64,000 nucleotides of DNA from Akkermansiaceae bacterium (GTDB lineage Bacteria; Verrucomicrobiota; Verrucomicrobiia; Verrucomicrobiales; DEV007): NCBI GenBank assembly GCA_024233005.1, contig JACKQE010000015.1, positions 1 through 64,000 on the forward strand. The letters are read 5' to 3'. Shown in pieces: positions 35,070 through 43,835 of the stretch. Position numbers and translations under genes: made by a program. Position 1 is the stretch's first letter. Every line of letters starts with the position of its first letter. The notes beneath the pieces were generated by a model. The model saw only the letters and a list, made by a program, of their open reading frames with translations. It did not search any database and was not told the DNA's origin.

Positions 35070-35951
35070 ATGGGCACAAATAAAACTGGAATGGAGAATA
35101 AGGAAGCCACGGCCCCAGAGGCGTTATTTTTCGATTCGCACATGCACACACCGCTGTGCCGTCACGCCTTCGGAGAGCCCGAAGAGTATGTCGCCCAAGG
35201 GCATTCGGCAGGTCTCCGGGGCATTGTCTTCACCTGCCACAGTCCGATGCCGGACCGGTTTTCGCACGCCGTGAGGATGCGGCCCGAAGAGTTTGAGACC
35301 TATGTGGAACTGATCCGCCGGGCCGGAGCCTCGGCGCCGGAGGGATTCGAGGTTCGTCTCGGCTTGGAGAGTGATTGGTTTCCAGGGATGGAGGCATGGC
35401 TGGAAGACCTGCACCGTCGGGCTGATTTTCATTACATCCTCGGCTCGGTTCACTGGCACATTCCCGAGTACCTGGATGCCTTTTACACGGGGGATCTGTT
35501 GGCCTTCCATCGTGGCTATTTCGGCCATCTGGCCGAATCAGCCGAATCGGGGCTGTTTGACTGCCTTTCCCATCCGGATTTGGTGAAAAATGCCACGCCC
35601 AGCGAGTGGGACTTCGAACTGGTCAAAGACGAGATCGCCAGGGCCCTGGACCGCATTGCCGCCACCGGGGTGGCCATGGAACTCAACACTTCGGGGAGGA
35701 ACAAAAATTTCCCGGAAATGAATCCTGGACCTGAGATGCTCTCCATGATGGCGGAGCGGGGGATCCCGATCGTCATCGGTTCCGATTCCCATATTCCAGG
35801 AAGGGTCAGTGATGGGTTTACCGAGGCCTTGGACCTACTTGAGAGGGCCGGTTTTCGTGAGGTCAATGTGTTTCAACACCGGCGACGCCAGGCTTTTTCC
35901 ATCCCGACGGTGAGGAATTCTCTGATCGTCCCGGGGCGGGGGACAGAGTGA
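35070..35951 (+). CDS. PHP-domain histidinol-phosphatase-like hydrolase
   Basis: A 293-residue PHP-family metallo-phosphoesterase. Its metal-binding motifs are visible: DSHMHTPLCRHAFG, FTCHSPMP, LGLESDWFPG, GSVHWH, DCLSHPDL, ELNTSG and GSDSH. The pattern is that of HisK/YcdX-type histidinol phosphatases, which perform the penultimate step of histidine synthesis, but related PHP enzymes act on other phosphates. No his operon genes are adjacent, so the assignment is by fold. The preceding regulator gene is 24 bases upstream. Confidence 0.8.
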   Translation: MGTNKTGMENKEATAPEALFFDSHMHTPLCRHAFGEPEEYVAQGHSAGLRGIVFTCHSPMPDRFSHAVRMRPEEFETYVELIRRAGASAPEGFEVRLGLESDWFPGMEAWLEDLHRRADFHYILGSVHWHIPEYLDAFYTGDLLAFHRGYFGHLAESAESGLFDCLSHPDLVKNATPSEWDFELVKDEIARALDRIAATGVAMELNTSGRNKNFPEMNPGPEMLSMMAERGIPIVIGSDSHIPGRVSDGFTEALDLLERAGFREVNVFQHRRRQAFSIPTVRNSLIVPGRGTE

Positions 35952-35954
35952 ATT

Positions 35955-37043
35955 TCAGGCCGGGCCTCGACCTCTCCGCAGAAGCCTCCCCGCACCCAGC
36001 AGCAGCAGCAAGGCGGCCAGCCAAATCAGGACCGTTCTGGAAGGCGCTTGGATTTTGGCAGAATCTGAGGGAATGGCTGTTTCGGGGGGATGCGGATCCG
36101 ATTTAACGGTGACCGGTTTTGCCAGATCCTCCAATCCGGTCTGGTCACTCAGAATGGCATCCCACCCAGCGGCGAGGAGGAGATCGATCCCCGGATTCTG
36201 GTCTTTGACTTCGCAGGAGCAGGCCCCGCAGAGATAGGTGGAATGCTCGAGTAGATTGTCCCGATGAATGCCTTTTCCGATCAAGGGTTCGAGGGCCCGC
36301 CCTCTGCCAAATACAGGGAAAGCCATGGGTTCCTGCGCATAGTCGCCCAGGTCATCCTCCAAGTTCAAGAGCATGGAAAGCAGCACTGCTTCCTTCGGGT
36401 CCTTTCTGGAAACCTTGAGCAACGAAAAGTCCACTTTCAGGGGCAGGCTGGAAGCGAGAATGTCATCTTCCTTGGACTGAGCGTGCGGCCCCCGGGCCAG
36501 CGCTTCATCGGGGGTGATGACTCCATCGGGCAACTTGAGAATCGACTCGGCTTCCTGGGAAATTTTATCCAACAGGCCTGCCGCTTCGTCATCAGCGGTG
36601 ACATTGCCGCTTTCGACAAGAACCCAGACGGCAGATTCTCCCTTGAGGATCCGTTTCCGCAGTTCTGCCCGCACCGGTGAATCAAGGATCCTCTCCGCAT
36701 TTTCCCGGGTCAACGAACCTGACCAAAGGGCATGACCCAGCACGCCTCTCAATTTCCGGGGGTAAAACAATTCCAATGTAGGAGCGGAAAGGCTGGCGTT
36801 CGGGGGAGAGACGATGACTTCGAGGTTGGCCGGTGCGTTGGCATCTTTCGAGGAGGCCTTGAGCAGATCGACCACCGCCTGTTCAGCAGTGGTCAAACCT
36901 TGTTGCGGGGGGGTGATGGTCACCAAGTAGGCATCGGCCTCCCAGCGTTCCAGTGCATAGCGAAAAACCGGCACTTGGCACGCTTGGATGGCAAGGGCCC
37001 CGCAAAATAGACTCAGAATGATGAAGAAAAGGAAACGCTGCAC
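35955..37043 (-). CDS. Exported, membrane-anchored protein of unknown function
   Basis: A 362-residue protein with a signal peptide (about 1-21, LFFIILSLFCGALAIQA) and a C-terminal transmembrane helix followed by arginines (IWLAALLLLLGAGRLLRRG), so most of it should face the periplasm. The mature start is CQVPVFRYALERWEADAY, and later there is a LCGACSCEV segment with three cysteines in a short span, possibly metal-binding or disulfide-forming. I do not recognise the family. It converges with the PHP gene with only three bases between stops. Confidence 0.7.
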   Translation of the reverse strand: MQRFLFFIILSLFCGALAIQACQVPVFRYALERWEADAYLVTITPPQQGLTTAEQAVVDLLKASSKDANAPANLEVIVSPPNASLSAPTLELFYPRKLRGVLGHALWSGSLTRENAERILDSPVRAELRKRILKGESAVWVLVESGNVTADDEAAGLLDKISQEAESILKLPDGVITPDEALARGPHAQSKEDDILASSLPLKVDFSLLKVSRKDPKEAVLLSMLLNLEDDLGDYAQEPMAFPVFGRGRALEPLIGKGIHRDNLLEHSTYLCGACSCEVKDQNPGIDLLLAAGWDAILSDQTGLEDLAKPVTVKSDPHPPETAIPSDSAKIQAPSRTVLIWLAALLLLLGAGRLLRRGRGPA

Positions 37044-37339
37044 GTCCCTATCAAAGCACGCTGGAAGCGATCAGGGAAGATCGGATAGGGGGACGGAATT
37101 GCGCCGACAGATTCGGTTCAAATGCGCCGATGTCATCACCGATCCAAGCTCCCGGCTCCTCCTTCAAGGCTCGACTGCAGTTCTCTGAACCCTGGTTCCA
37201 ACGAGCCCCGCAATGCGGAAACACTCCGCCCGCTTCCCCGGAGTGCACCATGCGCCCCGCCGCGAACCGGAGGCCTCCGTGGGGGGGGGAAGAAACGGAG
37301 GGGTTGAAAAAGCAAATCCTTTGGATTAGCAGTAGTTAT

Positions 37340-38053
37340 ATGAAAAGACGTTCCTTTATTACCACCGCCAGTTCGATCGCCGTTGGCTCACTCGTTACGA
37401 CTTCCTCTGTCCGTGCTGAAATCGTTCTACCAGCGCTGCCATATGCGCCCGCCGCGCTTGAACCTCACATTGATGCTGAGACCATGAGCATCCACCATGA
37501 CAAGCATCACGCCTCCTATATCGCCAAACTGAACGATGCGCTCAATGCCCTTGGAAAGTCGGATGCCAATGCCCAAGACCTCATCAAGGACATCAGCGCT
37601 CTCCCCGTGGACCAACAAATGGCCGTGAGAAACAACGGCGGAGGACACGTCAATCATAGCATGTTCTGGCAATGGATGGCACCAGCGGGAAGCGGTCCCT
37701 CAGGGCCTGAAGGCGCACTCGCAGTGAAGCTGCAGAGCACTTTTGGCAGCATTGAGGATTTCAAGAAACGCTTCGGCGAAGCCGCCAGCAAGCGCTTCGG
37801 TTCGGGTTGGGCTTGGCTCATTGTCAAAGCAGATGGCAAACTCGCTGTCACTTCTACCGCCAACCAAGATAACCCCACCATGAAGGGGGTCGTTCCTGAT
37901 GCCGATCTGGGCACGCCCATTCTAGGACTAGATGTCTGGGAGCACGCTTATTACCTCAAGTATCGCAATAAGCGGCCTGACTACATTACCGCGTGGTGGA
38001 ATGTCGTGAACTGGGCTCAGGTTGCCAAAGATGCCGCCACCGCCAAAATCTAA
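37340..38053 (+). CDS. sodA: Exported Fe/Mn superoxide dismutase
   Basis: A 237-residue enzyme that dismutates superoxide. Metal ligands are visible: His in LEPHIDAET, His in GGGHVNHSMFW, and Asp/His in LDVWEHAYY. The N terminus carries a twin-arginine signal (KRRSFITTASS with a hydrophobic run), so the enzyme should be exported folded to the periplasm; most Fe/Mn SODs are cytoplasmic. Conserved positions do not settle Fe versus Mn. The open frame continues upstream for 70 codons without a good start. The 296-base region before it, rich in G and C, probably holds the promoter. A cytochrome c and a redox two-component system lie just downstream. Confidence 0.9.
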   Translation: MKRRSFITTASSIAVGSLVTTSSVRAEIVLPALPYAPAALEPHIDAETMSIHHDKHHASYIAKLNDALNALGKSDANAQDLIKDISALPVDQQMAVRNNGGGHVNHSMFWQWMAPAGSGPSGPEGALAVKLQSTFGSIEDFKKRFGEAASKRFGSGWAWLIVKADGKLAVTSTANQDNPTMKGVVPDADLGTPILGLDVWEHAYYLKYRNKRPDYITAWWNVVNWAQVAKDAATAKI

Positions 38054-38254
38054 TGGTGCCGAAAGCATCGGCTGATTCACCCTATATCAAGCCCGCTTCG
38101 TCAAAGTAGGCGCATTTGTCCTGCAACTTATCCGATGCGCCGGAAAGAGCACCGAACTGACCGAATCGAGCTTCGAACAAGCCCATCAAGCCCGGCGTAA
38201 GATGTTAATCTTCGATTGGGATGTATGGCCGGAGCCGGACTTTGTGTAGTGTTG

Positions 38255-38287
38255 GCTGAAGTGAGTGGCGGGAGCTCTCACTTCAGC
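38255..38287 (-). terminator. Hairpin at the 3' end of the cytochrome c gene
   Basis: A perfect 11-bp stem (38255-38265 with 38277-38287) overlaps the stop codon of the minus-strand cytochrome gene. No T-run follows on either side, so it may be an RNA-stabilising or attenuating structure rather than a standard terminator. Confidence 0.45.
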
Positions 38288-38721
38288 TTGGCTTCCAAAG
38301 CGGCACGCTTTTGCATCGGTTTGCCGTTGTATTTTTCCCGCCAGGCTTTGATCTGATCGGCGGTGACAACTGGAGCGTTGTTGCCAAAGCTTTTGCGCAC
38401 ATAGGACAAGGCCTCAGCCATTTGAGCATCGGTCATTGCCGGGCCAAGCGGAGCCATGATACCCAAGTATTTGGCGTCCTGCTTCTCAATGCCGGTGAAA
38501 ACGATAGAGGACATCAACTCGCCATCGCCGAAGTTTGCCAGCTTCGAACCGGCGAGCGGTGGAGCCATCGGCGTGGGCGTGCCAGCACCCATGCCTTTGC
38601 CGTCCGGCCCATGGCACGCCATGCAGAGCATGAAAGAGGCCGGCGCAGTGGGCTGGGCCTGGAGGGAGGAGTCCGTGATTAGAATCGTAGCTGCGAGGAT
38701 GGATGCGGTGAGTATTTTCAT
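38278..38721 (-). CDS. Exported monohaem cytochrome c
   Basis: A 147-residue class I-type cytochrome c with a signal peptide (about 1-22) and haem motif CMACH at 33-37, near the mature N terminus. A methionine-rich segment (GIMAPLGPAMTDAQMAEALSY) could supply the sixth ligand. It is divergent from regB (93 bases between starts), a position that suggests shared redox control. It could carry electrons to the oxidase-like proteins at 40706-43493. Confidence 0.85.
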   Translation of the reverse strand: MKILTASILAATILITDSSLQAQPTAPASFMLCMACHGPDGKGMGAGTPTPMAPPLAGSKLANFGDGELMSSIVFTGIEKQDAKYLGIMAPLGPAMTDAQMAEALSYVRKSFGNNAPVVTADQIKAWREKYNGKPMQKRAALEAKLK

Positions 38722-38813
38722 AGCCTTTCATGCTCGCTGACATTTCGGTTGAGTCACTGCGGCAAAACGCCGCATTGAATGGACAGATGGACAACACCAT
38801 CCACTGTGAACTA

Positions 38814-40118
38814 ATGTCTTCACATGCCAGACTCACTTCCACTCCGGTCCAGCGCTGGCAGCGCTGGCTCGGCCTAAGCGAGGTGTGGGCAGGCGGGGCG
38901 CTTTCGTCCCAGTTGCTCGTGCTGCTGCGGTGGCTGGCGGCAGCTGGTCAGGGCTTGACCCTGTTCGTTGTGTGGTGGATGGGGGTGAAAGTGCCGCTTT
39001 GGGCGTGTGGCGGGGCCGTTCTCGTGACACTCGCAACCAATTCGCTACTTCAGTGGTGGCTGCGGCAGATTCAATGGGAGATGAAGGATGGGTTCTTCCA
39101 CGTCATGCTCTTCGATGCGTTGACCCTGACCTTCCTCCTGCGCTGGACAGGCGGCCTGGAGAATCCTTTTGCGCTGTTTTATCTGGTGCAGCTCACACTG
39201 GCTGCGGTAGCGCTTCGAGCCTCGGCGGTAGTCTCCCTCGGAATTCTGATGGGTGGCGGATTGCTCTGGCTCTGGTTTCAAGCGGCCCCGCTGCAGATGG
39301 TCAACGGCTCGGCGGTGCCCGCTGACATGATCACGCAGGGGTATCTTACCTCGCTGGTCCTTGCCGGTGGATTTGTGGTGATTCTGCTCCTTGCGCTGCG
39401 ACGGCGTTCGCATCGCCTGCAAAAGGAGCGTGAGCGTCTGCGCGTGGAGTTGGATTCCCGTGAGCGGTTTCTATCGGTGGCGGCGCTCGCGACAGGGTTT
39501 GCTCATGAGCTGGGGACACCGCTGGGCACCATCGGCATCGCTGCCGAAGAAATGCGGGCGCATCCCGATGCGGAAACGGCGGCGATCATCGCCCGGGAAG
39601 CCGAGCGCTGCCAAAAAGTGCTGCAACGCCTGAGGGAACTCGGTCAGGAGGCCGCGGGGCTGTCTTCGGTTCCCTGTGTGGCGGAACGCGTGATCGAGGC
39701 CGCTCTCGAAGAACTGCCGCAAACCCAGCGGACACGTGTGCATACCGATTTGTCAGCTCGAGAAGCGCAGGTGGCCTGCGCGGGATTGCGCGAGGCTTTG
39801 CTCGTGCTTTTGCGCAATGCCCTTCTCGCCTCTGTCGATGATCAGCCGGTGGTAATGCAAGTGCGCGCGGCCGGAAAGGCACTTCGCATCGTGGTTCTCG
39901 ATCACGGCTCTGGATTCAGCGCGGAGATGCTGGAACATTGGGGTGAACCCTTTCGCAGCACTCGCGATCTCGGCTCTGGGATGGGGCTGGGATTGTTTTT
40001 CGTCCGACGACTGGCGGCATCGATGCACGGCGATGTTGAGGTTCGAAATCGGCCGGAAGGGGGCGCGAGTGTGACGCTGACTCTGCCGCTTCATGAACCC
40101 ACCCAACCACTTGGCTGA
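38814..40118 (+). CDS. regB: RegB/PrrB-type redox sensor histidine kinase
   Basis: A 434-residue kinase with six predicted transmembrane helices (about 33-200) and a cytoplasmic kinase. Three features identify RegB: the quinone-associated loop GGLENPF (113-119), the H-box FAHELGTPLGTI with His231, and a cysteine at 266 in EAERCQKVL. The last matches the redox-active Cys265 of Rhodobacter RegB in position and context. HATPase motifs follow (RNALLAS, DHGSGF, GMGLGLFFVRRL). RegB senses ubiquinone state and thiol oxidation and phosphorylates RegA. Earlier starts (38730, 38787) are possible; the TGA overlaps closely with the regA ATG (40119). Confidence 0.88.
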   Translation: MSSHARLTSTPVQRWQRWLGLSEVWAGGALSSQLLVLLRWLAAAGQGLTLFVVWWMGVKVPLWACGGAVLVTLATNSLLQWWLRQIQWEMKDGFFHVMLFDALTLTFLLRWTGGLENPFALFYLVQLTLAAVALRASAVVSLGILMGGGLLWLWFQAAPLQMVNGSAVPADMITQGYLTSLVLAGGFVVILLLALRRRSHRLQKERERLRVELDSRERFLSVAALATGFAHELGTPLGTIGIAAEEMRAHPDAETAAIIAREAERCQKVLQRLRELGQEAAGLSSVPCVAERVIEAALEELPQTQRTRVHTDLSAREAQVACAGLREALLVLLRNALLASVDDQPVVMQVRAAGKALRIVVLDHGSGFSAEMLEHWGEPFRSTRDLGSGMGLGLFFVRRLAASMHGDVEVRNRPEGGASVTLTLPLHEPTQPLG

Positions 40119-40643
40119 ATGAATGTGCTCCTCATTGAAGACGACGAAAGTTTCCGCACGACGCTGGCCCTGGCGCTGAAACGGCGCGGTTGTGATGTGC
40201 GACAAGCCGCGACCAAACACGAGGCACTGAGGCTAGCTGAGAATGAGAGCATCACCGGAATCGTGCTCGACATGCGGCTGGGCGCCGTGGATGGAATGTC
40301 ATTGATCACAGAGCTGCGGCGTCATCAGCTCCATGCGAGGCTGATCATTCTCACCGGATATGGCAGCATTCCCAGTGCGTTGGACGCAGTGCGTCTCGGC
40401 GCGGACGACTATCTGCTGAAGCCCGCCAGCGCCGATCAAGTACTCGCGGCGCTCAAAGGACTCTCGACCGCATCGCCACGACCTGCCTTTTCCGACCTTC
40501 CAAGTCTGGCCCGCTTGGAATGGGAACATATTCAGCGTGTAATGCATGAACACGGCGGAAACATTTCACACACTGCCAAAGCCCTCGGTATCGACCGACG
40601 CACGCTGCAACGCAAACTCGCGAAGTTGCCGCCGGGGCTGTAA
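40119..40643 (+). CDS. regA: RegA/PrrA-type response regulator
   Basis: A 174-residue regulator. The receiver domain has an acidic pocket EDDES, the phosphoacceptor Asp51 in VLDMRLG, and the Lys in LLKPASADQ. A short linker leads to a Fis-type helix-turn-helix at the C terminus (LEWEHIQRVMHEHGGNIS, then the helix RRTLQRKLAKL), which is the RegA/ActR/PrrA signature. RegA proteins control respiration, cytochrome oxidases and carbon/nitrogen metabolism in response to redox state. It starts directly after the regB stop and is followed 62 bases later by the oxidase-like genes, which are its probable targets. Confidence 0.9.
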   Translation: MNVLLIEDDESFRTTLALALKRRGCDVRQAATKHEALRLAENESITGIVLDMRLGAVDGMSLITELRRHQLHARLIILTGYGSIPSALDAVRLGADDYLLKPASADQVLAALKGLSTASPRPAFSDLPSLARLEWEHIQRVMHEHGGNISHTAKALGIDRRTLQRKLAKLPPGL

Positions 40644-40705
40644 TCGACTGCTGCGGCATCTTGCCACATTTTCAAAACAAGACGCGGGTTGAGAATCACC
40701 GCGTC

Positions 40706-42160
40706 ATGGACTTTCCCTCCTTTTATCTGGATCATCTCGCTGGGGGCCGCTTGATCATCGGTCTTATCGCCAGTCTTCACGTGCTGATCAATCATCCACT
40801 CGCGGTGGGTGCCTATCCGCTGCTGACATGGATGGAGTGGTGGGCCCACAAAAACAACCGGCCGGACGTTGATCACCTTGCCTACAGGATCACCTTCGTC
40901 GTGTTCATCGTCACCACCACCGTGGGGGCCATGACCGGCGTCGGCATCTGGCTTTCCACGTCGATCTTCGCGCCATTTGCCATCGGTTCACTGCTGCGGG
41001 TGTTTTTCTGGGGCTGGTTCTTGGAATGGCTGGTGTTCATCAGCGAGGTAGCATTGATCCTGTGGTGGTTCCTGAGCTGGAAGAAGGCGGACAAGCCCGA
41101 GAAGAAGCGGAAGCATATCAAAATAGGCGTGGCACTCAGCATCATGTCCTGGCTCACGATGGCGGTCATCGTGGCCGTGCTGGGCTTTATGATGAAGCCT
41201 GGCGAGTGGAACCAAACCCGCGCCTTCTGGGATGCCATGACCAATCCGCTCTACCTGCCTCAGCTCGGGTTCCGCACCTTCTTTGCCGTGATGACCGGCG
41301 CGGTCTTCCTGTGGTTCTTCAGTTTCTTCTTCACGAAGAAAAAGGGTGCTCTCAATCCCGATCCCCGGAGGCTGCGAGAGTGGATCATCTATCGTCTTTC
41401 GCATGTGGTGCTGATTTCGCTGTTGGGCACCTATGCGTTCGGCACCTGGTATTGGAACGCGGTACCCGAGACCATGAAGGCGAATAGTTCTGTGGCCTTG
41501 CTAACACAGGAGTTCATGAGCTGGCACAGGCAGTTTCAGACCCTGCTCGGCTGGACTCTCATCGCCTTCCTGATGGTTGGCGTAGGCGGACTCGACCGAA
41601 GTTCGATGATCCCGCGTTGGGCGCTGCTTATTCCCGCCGTATTGAGTATTTGGCTTATCGGGCACTTCGAGCGAGCGCGGGAGTTCATGCGCAAACCATG
41701 GGTCATCGGCGAATACATGTATTCCAACGGCGTGCACAAAGACGAACTTGCCTTCCTGCAAAGCGAGGGCCTCCTCAAGCACGCGACTTATGTAAAACAT
41801 CGCGAGATTACCGAGTCCAACAAGGTTGAGTGCGGTCAGGACATTTTCATGCTGGCCTGTTCCCGCTGCCACAGCACCACGGGACTCAATGGAGTGATCG
41901 AAAAACTCACCGCCATGTATGGCCCCGACAAGCCCTGGGACAGCGCAGGCATGCAGCTCTTCATCAAGGGCATGCATCAGACCCGCACCTTCATGCCTCC
42001 ATTTCCCGGCACCGATGTCGAGGCCGGAGCGCTAGTCGCCTACCTCCAACAACTTCGCACTCATCCGCAGACACTGCCCGGGGCACAGAGCGCCGGCATC
42101 GTGATAGCACCCGAAGCCCTCAAGCCGTCCAAAATTGCCGACAGCCAACCCACACTCTGA
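40706..42160 (+). CDS. Cytochrome bd-like subunit I with C-terminal cytochrome c domain
   Basis: A 484-residue membrane protein with about nine predicted helices. The N-terminal helix carries SLHVLINHPLAVG, which by eye aligns with the SFHIIFP haem-ligand helix of CydA (His19), and TTVGAMTGVGI and WGWFLEWLVFISE resemble the following CydA helices with their glutamates. The typical Q-loop is not evident. From about residue 380 it ends in a cytochrome c domain (motif CSRCH, 385-389; a methionine-containing PPFPGTDVEAGALVAYL segment follows). Such fusions occur in divergent cytochrome bd-superfamily members thought to be fed by cytochrome c rather than quinol. The ATG at 40706 is chosen because the first helix follows. 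It lies downstream of regBA. Confidence 0.7.
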   Translation: MDFPSFYLDHLAGGRLIIGLIASLHVLINHPLAVGAYPLLTWMEWWAHKNNRPDVDHLAYRITFVVFIVTTTVGAMTGVGIWLSTSIFAPFAIGSLLRVFFWGWFLEWLVFISEVALILWWFLSWKKADKPEKKRKHIKIGVALSIMSWLTMAVIVAVLGFMMKPGEWNQTRAFWDAMTNPLYLPQLGFRTFFAVMTGAVFLWFFSFFFTKKKGALNPDPRRLREWIIYRLSHVVLISLLGTYAFGTWYWNAVPETMKANSSVALLTQEFMSWHRQFQTLLGWTLIAFLMVGVGGLDRSSMIPRWALLIPAVLSIWLIGHFERAREFMRKPWVIGEYMYSNGVHKDELAFLQSEGLLKHATYVKHREITESNKVECGQDIFMLACSRCHSTTGLNGVIEKLTAMYGPDKPWDSAGMQLFIKGMHQTRTFMPPFPGTDVEAGALVAYLQQLRTHPQTLPGAQSAGIVIAPEALKPSKIADSQPTL

Positions 42161-42170
42161 TTTCAACATC

Positions 42171-43493
42171 ATGCCTGCGCTCATCGCTACCATACCCATT
42201 CCGCGTGATCTTCCCCTTCCGCTGCCGGTGCCGGAGTGGCTGCTCGTGGTCTGCCTGGTCGTCTTTTTCCTCGTTCACATCCTGTTTGTCAATCTCATGG
42301 TCGGCGGCTCGGTGTTCGTCGTCGTTGCTGAGTGGATGGGATTGAAAAACAAACGCTGGGATGCGCTAGCGCATGAAATCGCGCAGACGGTGACGGTGAA
42401 CAAGAGCCTCGCGGTCGTGATGGGCATCGGGCCGCTGCTGTGCATCAATCTGCTCTACACAATCCAATGGTATTCGGCGAATGCGCTGACAGGACATGCG
42501 TGGCTGCTTATTATCCCGCTTGTCATTGTGGCCTTCCTGCTAACCTACCTGCACAAATACACCTGGGATACTTGGGCCAAAGGACGCAAAAAGACTCTGC
42601 ACCAGGCGATCGGAATTACAGCGATGCTTCTGTTCTTCTTCATCCCGGTGATCTTCCTCGCGAATGTGAACCTCATGCTCTTCCCAAGCGAGTGGGAGAA
42701 GGTGAGAGGCTTCTTCTCCAGCCTGTGCATCGGCAATGTGCTTCCGCGCTACCTGCACTTCATGGCAGCCAGCATCGCCATGACAGGCCTCTTTCTGGCT
42801 GGATATTTCGGTCGCAGAAACGCCGACATCTCGCACCTCGATGACTTCACGTGCCCGGAACTACGTCGCTTGTTTTACAAGGTGTGCGCCTATGTCACGC
42901 TCGGCCAGTTCGCCTTCGGCCCGCTGGTGCTTTTCACTTTGCCTTCCGACGGGATCACGACGCAGGTTTACGTCATCATCTTCTCCGGTGCCGCCGTCGG
43001 GTTGCTTACGTTGTGGCTGCTGTTTGGCGAGTTGAGGCGCGATGACACGCGAATCGGTAGCCGCTACTGGCCCATCGCGGCTCTCTTCTCCATCGTCGTT
43101 ATCGGTATAGGGAGTGGACGGCACGTGTATCGCGAAGCTGCTCTCGCCGGGCACAAAGCTGCCATCAAAAACCGCACCGAGCGCTACGCCGCCGCTCTGG
43201 CTGATTTCAACAAAAACCTCGCCGCCGCACCCGCGCCTGCCGGGCAATCGGCGGAGCAGCTTTTTATGAACTGCGCGGTGTGCCATGCTCCAAACGTAAA
43301 GCTCGTCGGACCACCTCTCACCGAGATCGCGCAGATTTATGCGGGTAATCCCGAAGGCATCGTCACTTGGGCCAAGGCGCCTGGCAAAAAACGCCCCGAA
43401 CTGCCACAGATGCCCCCATTCAACCATCTGGGGGAGGCCAGCCTGCGCAAGATCGCCGAGTTGATGCTGGAGAAGGGCGCTACGTCGAAATGA
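42171..43493 (+). CDS. Second cytochrome bd-like membrane protein with C-terminal cytochrome c
   Basis: A 440-residue paralogue of the previous gene, 10 bases downstream. It starts with a hydrophobic N terminus (VPEWLLVVCLVVFFLVHILFV, with a histidine in the first helix), has about eight predicted helices and ends in a cytochrome c domain with CAVCH at 368-372. It lacks the glutamate-rich helix pattern seen in the first protein, so it may be a degenerate or partner subunit, as CydB-like or CydA' proteins are. The two likely form a heterodimer. No CydB, CydX or CydDC gene is adjacent. Confidence 0.65.
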   Translation: MPALIATIPIPRDLPLPLPVPEWLLVVCLVVFFLVHILFVNLMVGGSVFVVVAEWMGLKNKRWDALAHEIAQTVTVNKSLAVVMGIGPLLCINLLYTIQWYSANALTGHAWLLIIPLVIVAFLLTYLHKYTWDTWAKGRKKTLHQAIGITAMLLFFFIPVIFLANVNLMLFPSEWEKVRGFFSSLCIGNVLPRYLHFMAASIAMTGLFLAGYFGRRNADISHLDDFTCPELRRLFYKVCAYVTLGQFAFGPLVLFTLPSDGITTQVYVIIFSGAAVGLLTLWLLFGELRRDDTRIGSRYWPIAALFSIVVIGIGSGRHVYREAALAGHKAAIKNRTERYAAALADFNKNLAAAPAPAGQSAEQLFMNCAVCHAPNVKLVGPPLTEIAQIYAGNPEGIVTWAKAPGKKRPELPQMPPFNHLGEASLRKIAELMLEKGATSK

Positions 43494-43835
43494 GTCGTTC
43501 AAGCTTGCCGAACTCACGCAGACTATCAATTGGGAGGAAAGCCGCTTGTCCATTTGCTGAGCTTTAGCAATTGCTTCTCATCACAGGATGGAGGTGACAG
43601 AGGCGGAATGCTGCCAAATTTTGGGCAACCCTCCGCGAAGCAACTTAGAGAACCGCTTCGCGCACTGCCACCACCGCATCCGGCTTTGTTTCGCGGCGAA
43701 TCTGATCCTGCATGGCGAAACCATCCTGGAAAATGGCAAGATTTTCTCAACACGCTTGACCTTGGCCATGGAAGGGGCTCTTTTGGTTTCAGGAAACGTA
43801 TTCCAATACAGATGTCACCACCCATCCTGCATCCC
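43494..43835. other. 342-base gap without a gene
   Basis: No ribosome-binding site, signal peptide or recognised domain is seen. An open plus-strand frame runs through it but only as an upstream extension of the caspase-like gene. A 10-base palindrome (AGCAATTGCT) lies near 43566. I see no terminator after the oxidase-like genes. Confidence 0.4.
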
